A stretch of DNA of 17,437 nt, taken from assembly GCA_030151135.1 (NCBI GenBank), contig JASLEQ010000809.1, positions 1 through 17,437 on the forward strand. The letters are read 5' to 3'. The stretch is from Candidatus Sulfotelmatobacter sp. (lineage in GTDB: Bacteria > Acidobacteriota > Terriglobia > Terriglobales > SbA1). This document shows, piece by piece, positions 13,111 to 17,437 of this stretch (positions are counted from its first letter, which is position 1; every line of letters begins with the position of its first letter). The notes beneath the pieces are model-generated. The model saw only the letters and a program-made list of their open reading frames with translations. It had not been told where the DNA came from and did no database searches. A program made the translations under genes and the position numbers.

Positions 13111-14745
13111 ATGCTTTCAGTTACTAACGTGTCGATGCGCTACGGCGCCAAGGTTTTGTTCGAGGACGTCTCCACCGCTTTTTCGCCCGGCAAGCGCTAT
13201 GGCCTGACCGGGCCCAACGGGGCTGGCAAGTCCACATTCATGAAGTTGCTGAGCGGGGAGATGGAGCCGCAGAAGGGCACCGTTGTCCGCCCGCGAAAGC
13301 TCGGCGTCTTGAGCCAAGACCAGTTTGCGTTTGACGCCTACACGGTCATCGACACGGTGATCATGGGCAACAAGCGGCTCTGGGCGGCGATGCAGGAGCG
13401 CGACGCAATCTACGCGAAGTCCGACATGACCGACGAAGACGGCATGAAACTTGGCGAACTCGAAGGCATTGTCGGCGAAGAAGACGGCTACTCCGCCGAG
13501 AGCGACGCCGCGATTTTGCTTCAAGGACTCGATATTCCGGAAGAACTTCATAGCCGCAAGATGGGCGAATTGCAGGGAGGGCAGAAGGTGCGGATTCTGC
13601 TTGCGCAGGCTCTCTTTGGACATCCGCAAGCCCTGCTTCTTGACGAGCCGACAAACAACCTAGACCTTGACTCAATTCACTGGCTCCAGGGATTTCTGAA
13701 TGTGTATGACGGCGTGCTGATCACCATTTCGCACGACCGCCATTTTTTGAACAGCATCTGCACTCATATCGCTGACATCGATTACGAAACCATCATCACG
13801 TACACCGGAACCTACGACGACATGGTGGTGGCGAAGACGCAGGTGCGGTCGCAGATTGAATCCCAGAACGCGCAACGGGAGAAGAAGATTGCCCAGTTGA
13901 ATGAGTTCATTGCGCGGTTTGCTGCCGGAACGCGTTCCAGCCAGGTGCAATCGCGGCGCAAGGAAGTGGAGCGCCTGCAGGTGACGGAACTCGCGAAGTC
14001 GAATATTCAGCGTCCTTTTATCAAGTTCGAGCAGAAGCGGCCTTCGGGCAAGCACATTCTGGAGATCGAGCATCTCGAGAAGTCGTACGGCGACAATCAC
14101 GTCATCCGGAACTTCACTGCGAGCGTCGGACGCGGCGAGAAGATCGCGCTGATGGGAAGAAACGGAGCTGGCAAGACGACATTGGTTAATGCGCTGCTCG
14201 CGAACTCGCCGACTACTCCGGAATCAGAACTGCGCAAGACTAGCGGCTACGAAGGAGCGTTCGTCGATTCCGGGAATGTTGCATGGGGGCACGAAGCCTC
14301 GATCGGCTATTTTGCCCAGGATCACCGGACCCTGATCGAAACCGGAACGACCGCGATCGAATGGCTGCATCAATGGGATCCTGCCGCAGTTAACGAGGAA
14401 CTGCGGGGGGTTCTGGGACAGATGCTTTTCGCGCGCGACGAAGCGACCAAATCCACGACGGTGCTCTCCGGTGGCGAGGCGGCCCGGCTGCTGTTCTGCA
14501 AGCTGATGCTGCAGAAGCCGAACGTGCTGGTATTGGACGAGCCTACGAATCACCTGGATCTCGAGTCGATTAATGCGCTCAACATCGCCCTCCAGCGCTA
14601 CCAAGGGACGGTGCTGCTGGTGACGCATGATCACGATCTGATCGATGAAGTCGCGACGCGGATCTGGCATTTTGAGAGCGACCACAAGATCACGGACTTC
14701 AAAGGTAGCTACGAAGAGTATCAAGCGGCGGTTGTGGCGGTCTGA
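13111..14745 (+). CDS. ABC-F family ATPase, YbiT-like
   Basis: The product has 544 residues, with two ABC domains and no membrane segments, as expected for the ABC-F family of ribosome-associated ATPases. Domain 1 has the Walker A GPNGAGKST (34-42), a degenerate signature MGELQGGQK (151-159) and Walker B LLLDEPTNNLD (175-185), then SHDRHFL. The helical linker runs from about 235 to 310. Domain 2 has GRNGAGKTT (349-357), LSGGEAARLLF (452-462) and LVLDEPTNHLD (473-483), then THDHDL. QDQFAFDAYTVIDTVIMGNKRLW and YSAES match E. coli YbiT closely from memory. A frame extends upstream to TTG 13048, but MLSVTNVSMRYG is the usual family start, so I take ATG 13111; its ribosome binding site (GAAGAGAAG) is weak and rather far upstream. 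It probably acts on translating ribosomes; the detail is inferred. Confidence 0.93.
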   Translation: MLSVTNVSMRYGAKVLFEDVSTAFSPGKRYGLTGPNGAGKSTFMKLLSGEMEPQKGTVVRPRKLGVLSQDQFAFDAYTVIDTVIMGNKRLWAAMQERDAIYAKSDMTDEDGMKLGELEGIVGEEDGYSAESDAAILLQGLDIPEELHSRKMGELQGGQKVRILLAQALFGHPQALLLDEPTNNLDLDSIHWLQGFLNVYDGVLITISHDRHFLNSICTHIADIDYETIITYTGTYDDMVVAKTQVRSQIESQNAQREKKIAQLNEFIARFAAGTRSSQVQSRRKEVERLQVTELAKSNIQRPFIKFEQKRPSGKHILEIEHLEKSYGDNHVIRNFTASVGRGEKIALMGRNGAGKTTLVNALLANSPTTPESELRKTSGYEGAFVDSGNVAWGHEASIGYFAQDHRTLIETGTTAIEWLHQWDPAAVNEELRGVLGQMLFARDEATKSTTVLSGGEAARLLFCKLMLQKPNVLVLDEPTNHLDLESINALNIALQRYQGTVLLVTHDHDLIDEVATRIWHFESDHKITDFKGSYEEYQAAVVAV

Positions 14746-14796
14746 CATCGTCCACCAATAGCTGAAAATCGCGAATAGCCAACCAATGGGGGCTGG

Positions 14797-14824
14797 CCAT
14801 TTCCGTTGCACCATTTCCGCTGCA
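14797..14824. repeat. Tandem 14-bp direct repeat
   Basis: CCATTTCCGTTGCA (14797-14810) is followed immediately by CCATTTCCGCTGCA (14811-14824), with one difference. It lies in the gap between the ABC-F gene and the MerR/TPR gene, upstream of the candidate promoter. It may be slippage-derived or a pair of direct-repeat regulator sites. Confidence 0.55.
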
Positions 14825-14868
14825 TGTGAATAAACCAGGTTCTCCACAGGGTTTCACAGCGTTCCTAG

Positions 14869-14897
14869 TTGCGTTGGAAGCGCGAGTTGACGATAAT
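14869..14897 (+). promoter_or_regulatory. Sigma-70-like promoter for the MerR/TPR gene
   Basis: TTGCGT (14869-14874) and GATAAT (14892-14897) are 17 bp apart; the -10 matches TATAAT at five of six positions. It lies 51 bp before GTG 14949, which supports that start over the upstream GTG 14826, since transcription would begin downstream of 14826. Confidence 0.45.
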
Positions 14898-14948
14898 GAG
14901 CCGGAACGGTTTTGTGGCCAAACCCACGCCCGTTGCGGTATTCGTTCC

Positions 14949-15836
14949 GTGTACAGCCGAACCGATCTACTCAGGATTTTGCACATCACCCCGCGCCAGT
15001 TGGCCAACTGGGAGCGGGCGGGATTGATTGCGTCTACTCAGACCTATACCTTCTCTGACCTGCTGGAAATCAAGAAAGTCCGCGATCTTTGCGCGATGAG
15101 CGTGCGTCCGAACGTGATCCGTCAGTCTCTGGATGCAATGAGGAAGCAGGCTTCGGGCGTCGAAAAACCGCTGCTCGAAGCGGGAACGTGGTCGACTTCC
15201 AAACATCGCGTAGCGTTTCGCCACCAAGGCAAATTGCTGGAGCCGATCGCGGGACAATTCCTGATGGACTTTTCCGAGCGCGAAAAAGTAGTGACGAGCA
15301 CGCCCGTACCCCGCTCCGAACCAACGCCCAACGAGAATGAATTGGCTGCATGGTTTGCGCGCGGCATCCAGTTGGAAGAAGATCCGAATACGCAAGGAGA
15401 GGCCATCGCTGCGTACCAGCGGGTTCTGGAACTGGCGCCCAAGCACTCCGCCGCCCACATCAATCTGGGTACGCTGTATTACAACCGTCAGGAATTCGGG
15501 CTGGCTGAACGCCATTACAGGCAGGCTATTGATGCTGATCCACGCTACGCACTCGCCTATTTTGACTTGGGAAACGTATTAGACGAAACCGGGCGCGTGC
15601 AAGAAGCAGTGGCGACCTACAAGACCGCTTTGCAACTGGCACCGACCTACGCGGACGCGCACTACAACCTGGCGCTTGCATACGAAAAAATTCGCGAGCC
15701 GCGGAAAGCTCTAAAGCATTGGCAGGCTTACGTAAAGCTCGATACCGCCGGGCCCTGGTCGCTTCACGCTCGGAGCCAAATCAAGCGGATCCTGCAAGCC
15801 GACGGACTGAAGCTCGTCTACAAGCGCGGCCAATAA
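14949..15836 (+). CDS. MerR-type helix-turn-helix protein with C-terminal TPR repeats
   Basis: The product has 295 residues from GTG 14949. The first part, YSRTDLLRILHITPRQLANWERAGLI with YTFSDLLEIKKVRDLCAMSVRPNVIRQSL, is a MerR-like winged helix-turn-helix covering about residues 1-65. A middle region (about 80-130) holds RVAFRHQGKLLEPIAGQFLMDF, which is conserved-looking but unassigned. At least three tetratricopeptide repeats follow, at about residues 150-265 (EAIAAYQRVLELAPKHSAAH, then FGLAERHYRQAIDADPRYA, then EAVATYKTALQLAPTYADAH). The architecture suggests a DNA-binding protein that senses or scaffolds a partner through its TPRs; this is inference. The frame is open back to GTG 14826, but the extra 41 residues lack resemblance to the domain. 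Neither start has a good ribosome binding site. It is convergent with mutM; the stops are four bases apart. Confidence 0.8.
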   Translation: MYSRTDLLRILHITPRQLANWERAGLIASTQTYTFSDLLEIKKVRDLCAMSVRPNVIRQSLDAMRKQASGVEKPLLEAGTWSTSKHRVAFRHQGKLLEPIAGQFLMDFSEREKVVTSTPVPRSEPTPNENELAAWFARGIQLEEDPNTQGEAIAAYQRVLELAPKHSAAHINLGTLYYNRQEFGLAERHYRQAIDADPRYALAYFDLGNVLDETGRVQEAVATYKTALQLAPTYADAHYNLALAYEKIREPRKALKHWQAYVKLDTAGPWSLHARSQIKRILQADGLKLVYKRGQ

Positions 15837-15840
15837 TCGA

Positions 15841-16752
15841 TCATTTCTGACATCTGGGACAGTAGTGACTGCTGCGTCCAGCAATCACGACTCGCTTGAT
15901 TGGAGTTTTGCAGACGAGGCATGACTGGCCTTCGCGGCCGTAGACGCGATGACGAAGCTGGAAGAATCCCTCCTCGCCATCAGCGTCCACATAGTCCGAG
16001 ATCGAGGATCCACCGAGCTTGATCGCTTCTTTTAATACCTCTTTGACTGCAACGAACAACTTTTCCAGTTGTTCCCGAGTCACCGACGCGGCCTGCCGCC
16101 GAGGCCGAATACCTGCGCGAAACAGGGCCTCATCGGCGTAGATATTCCCAACGCCTCGGAGCAACTTCTGATTCAGCAACGCACTCTTGATTGGAGTTTT
16201 CCGGCCGCGGAACAGCGGAATGAAGCTCTCGAGATCGATCTCAAGAGGTTCGGTCCCCACAGTCGCGAACTCGCCGGACGCTGCCACACTCAAGCGTCCA
16301 AACCGCCGCGGATCAACGAACCGGAGCTCGCGGTGCGATTCTAACTTTAGAATCGCGTGCGTGTGCTTCGCAATTTCGGCGTCCGGTTCACAAACCTGCA
16401 ACCGGCCCGTCATTCCGAGGTGAACGATGAACTGAGCCTTGCTGTTTGCTACAGGTGTGGGTCGCGTCGCGCGCGTCTGAACTGGCTGGGACGCTGTTTT
16501 GCGATCACGATCTGTCCGAATTGATTTTTTTCCGTTACCTCGAGCTGGCTCTCGCTCCAGATCGAAAACAATGTGCTTACCCATCCGATGCACCCGGGCA
16601 ATCCGGCTATGTTCCACAACATCAGCGATCTCGTGGGCTGGAGACTTCAGCGGTTCTTTCTTCTGCCCCAGCCACACGGATTCGATCGCGTCGCCGGTGA
16701 CGCGTTTGGCCAGTCCTCGCGCAATCGTCTCTACTTCAGGAAGTTCAGGCAT
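15841..16752 (-). CDS. mutM: Formamidopyrimidine-DNA glycosylase (Fpg/MutM)
   Basis: The product has 303 residues, against about 270 for most family members. The N-terminus PELPEVETIARGL provides the catalytic proline P2 and E3. RMGKHIVFDL carries the conserved lysine K59. IVHLGMTGRL (109-118), FVDPRRFGRL and LLRGVGNIYADEALFRAGIRP (H2TH region) are typical. The zinc finger reads C278-x2-C281-x16-C298-x2-C301 near the end. The enzyme excises oxidised purines such as 8-oxoguanine and cleaves the strand, acting on DNA in the cytoplasm. Residues about 67-104, between two normally adjacent strands, are an extra basic, low-complexity stretch that accounts for the additional length. ATG 16752 is fixed by the need for proline at position 2. 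The stop lies four bases from the convergent TPR gene's stop. Confidence 0.96.
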   Translation of the reverse strand: MPELPEVETIARGLAKRVTGDAIESVWLGQKKEPLKSPAHEIADVVEHSRIARVHRMGKHIVFDLEREPARGNGKKSIRTDRDRKTASQPVQTRATRPTPVANSKAQFIVHLGMTGRLQVCEPDAEIAKHTHAILKLESHRELRFVDPRRFGRLSVAASGEFATVGTEPLEIDLESFIPLFRGRKTPIKSALLNQKLLRGVGNIYADEALFRAGIRPRRQAASVTREQLEKLFVAVKEVLKEAIKLGGSSISDYVDADGEEGFFQLRHRVYGREGQSCLVCKTPIKRVVIAGRSSHYCPRCQK

Positions 16753-16782
16753 GTGCGAATGATGATCTCTTACAGGTTGTCA

Positions 16783-16799
16783 TTCCGACCGTAGCGGAA
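16783..16799. repeat. Short hairpin in a REP-like intergenic sequence
   Basis: TTCCG (16783-16787) and CGGAA (16795-16799) form a 5-bp stem with a 7-nt loop, within GTCATTCCGACCGTAGCGGAAG. Sequences beginning GTCATTCCGA and containing AGCGGA or AGCGAGGAA are, as I recall, frequent in intergenic DNA of acidobacteria, so this may be one copy of a dispersed palindrome. Only one copy is visible in this window. Confidence 0.35.
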
Positions 16800-16822
16800 G
16801 GGCTGATTTCACGGCCGGAAGC

Positions 16823-17437
16823 CTACTTTTTCAGGAACGTCCCTTGCCGCAATTCCTGGAACGCCTCCTGCAACTGCTCTTGGGTATTCATCACGATGGG
16901 GCCATACCAGGCGACCGGTTCTTCAAGCGGCTTGCCCGAAACGAGCAAGAATCGGATTCCATCCTCGCCGGCCTGCACGGCGACTTCGTCTCCTCGATCG
17001 AAAACCACGAGCGATCGATTTTCAGCGTCCGCAGGAGGTTGGGTATCGGCCCATCCCACACTCTCTGTCGGTACCGCCAGCGGCCCGGAGGCATTGCAGA
17101 ACTTCCCGTCGCCGGAGAATACGTAAGCGAATGCGTGGCGCGTAGTCTCAATCGGCAACGTCTTCCGCTTGCCAGGGGGCACCGACACATCCAGATAAAT
17201 CGGATCGGCGGCTATACCCTCCACGGGACCTCTCTTGCCCCAGAAATTTCCGCAGACGACCCGGACATGCGTGCCATCGTCGTCGGTGACCTCGGGAATT
17301 TCTCCGGTCTTCACTTCCTGGTAACGCGGCTGGGTCATCTTCAGCGCTGACGGCAAATTTGCCCACAGCTGAAAGCCGTGCATCCGGCCGGTCGTGTCGC
17401 CTTTAGGCATCTCTTGATGGATTATGCCGCTGCCGGC
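16823..17437 (-). CDS. Pirin-family protein, 5' end cut by window edge
   Basis: The visible 204 residues run from the right edge to TAG 16825-16823. The frame upstream of the internal ATG at 17410 is open and reads AGSGIIHQEMPKGD, which matches the pirin segment GRGI.H.EMP that carries two of the four iron ligands (histidine and glutamate); the other two lie beyond the edge. Further family features are MHGFQLWANLP and the second cupin half ending with VVFDRGDEVAVQAGEDGIRFLLVSGKPLEEPVAWYGPIVMNT, typical of the pirin C-terminus (PL.EP...YGP.VMN). Pirins are bicupin metalloproteins; some bacterial members have quercetin 2,3-dioxygenase activity, but the physiological role usually remains unknown. 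Upstream of mutM on the same strand, about 70 bp apart; co-transcription is possible. Confidence 0.92.
   Translation of the reverse strand, partial: AGSGIIHQEMPKGDTTGRMHGFQLWANLPSALKMTQPRYQEVKTGEIPEVTDDDGTHVRVVCGNFWGKRGPVEGIAADPIYLDVSVPPGKRKTLPIETTRHAFAYVFSGDGKFCNASGPLAVPTESVGWADTQPPADAENRSLVVFDRGDEVAVQAGEDGIRFLLVSGKPLEEPVAWYGPIVMNTQEQLQEAFQELRQGTFLKK

Overview
The window looks like chromosomal DNA from an acidobacterium, probably in or near the Terriglobia/Koribacter-type lineages. This is inference from moderately high GC, frequent GTG/TTG starts, a paired Tat-signal sugar isomerase and Gfo/Idh/MocA oxidoreductase, the three-gene pnt transhydrogenase, and a MerR-plus-TPR protein of a type I associate with this phylum. 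No rRNA or other marker fixes the taxonomy. Most genes are housekeeping or metabolic, with small accessory modules between them.

Layout. Bases 1-298 hold the 3' end of a small membrane protein gene. A gap of about 370 bp follows, then a tRNA-Thr(CGT) gene with encoded CCA. A convergent MscS-type channel gene lies on the minus strand (777-2753). From 2754 to 3684 there is no convincing protein gene, but there are structured elements: a 13-bp inverted repeat with a third half-copy, a hairpin, and two tandem copies of a ~110-nt element. Each copy ends in a terminator-like hairpin, and the differences between copies preserve the base pairing. This is the best candidate for something undescribed: a duplicated small RNA gene. 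Next come two linked Tat-leader genes for sugar metabolism (3685-5871), a minus-strand four-helix membrane protein, and pntAA-pntAB-pntB for proton-translocating NAD(P) transhydrogenase (6516-9437). A CRP-like site lies upstream of pntAA.

From 9494 to 13004 a secreted GH20 beta-N-acetylhexosaminidase gene with a LacI-type palindrome in its promoter region is flanked by two unrelated PIN-type toxin-antitoxin pairs. These are DUF433/DUF5615 on the left and FitA/FitB (VapBC-like) on the right. The FitAB pair is preceded by two near-perfect palindromes 31 bp apart, which look like autoregulatory operators. The window ends with a YbiT-type ABC-F ATPase gene, a MerR-HTH/TPR protein gene, a convergent mutM with an unusual basic insertion, and a pirin gene cut by the right edge.

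How the genes work together. The SPI/Gfo pair is probably one operon handling a sugar or polyol outside the cytoplasm. The pnt genes form one membrane complex balancing NADH and NADPH. Each toxin-antitoxin pair is translationally coupled by a 4-base ATGA overlap. The remaining genes appear to be transcribed independently.
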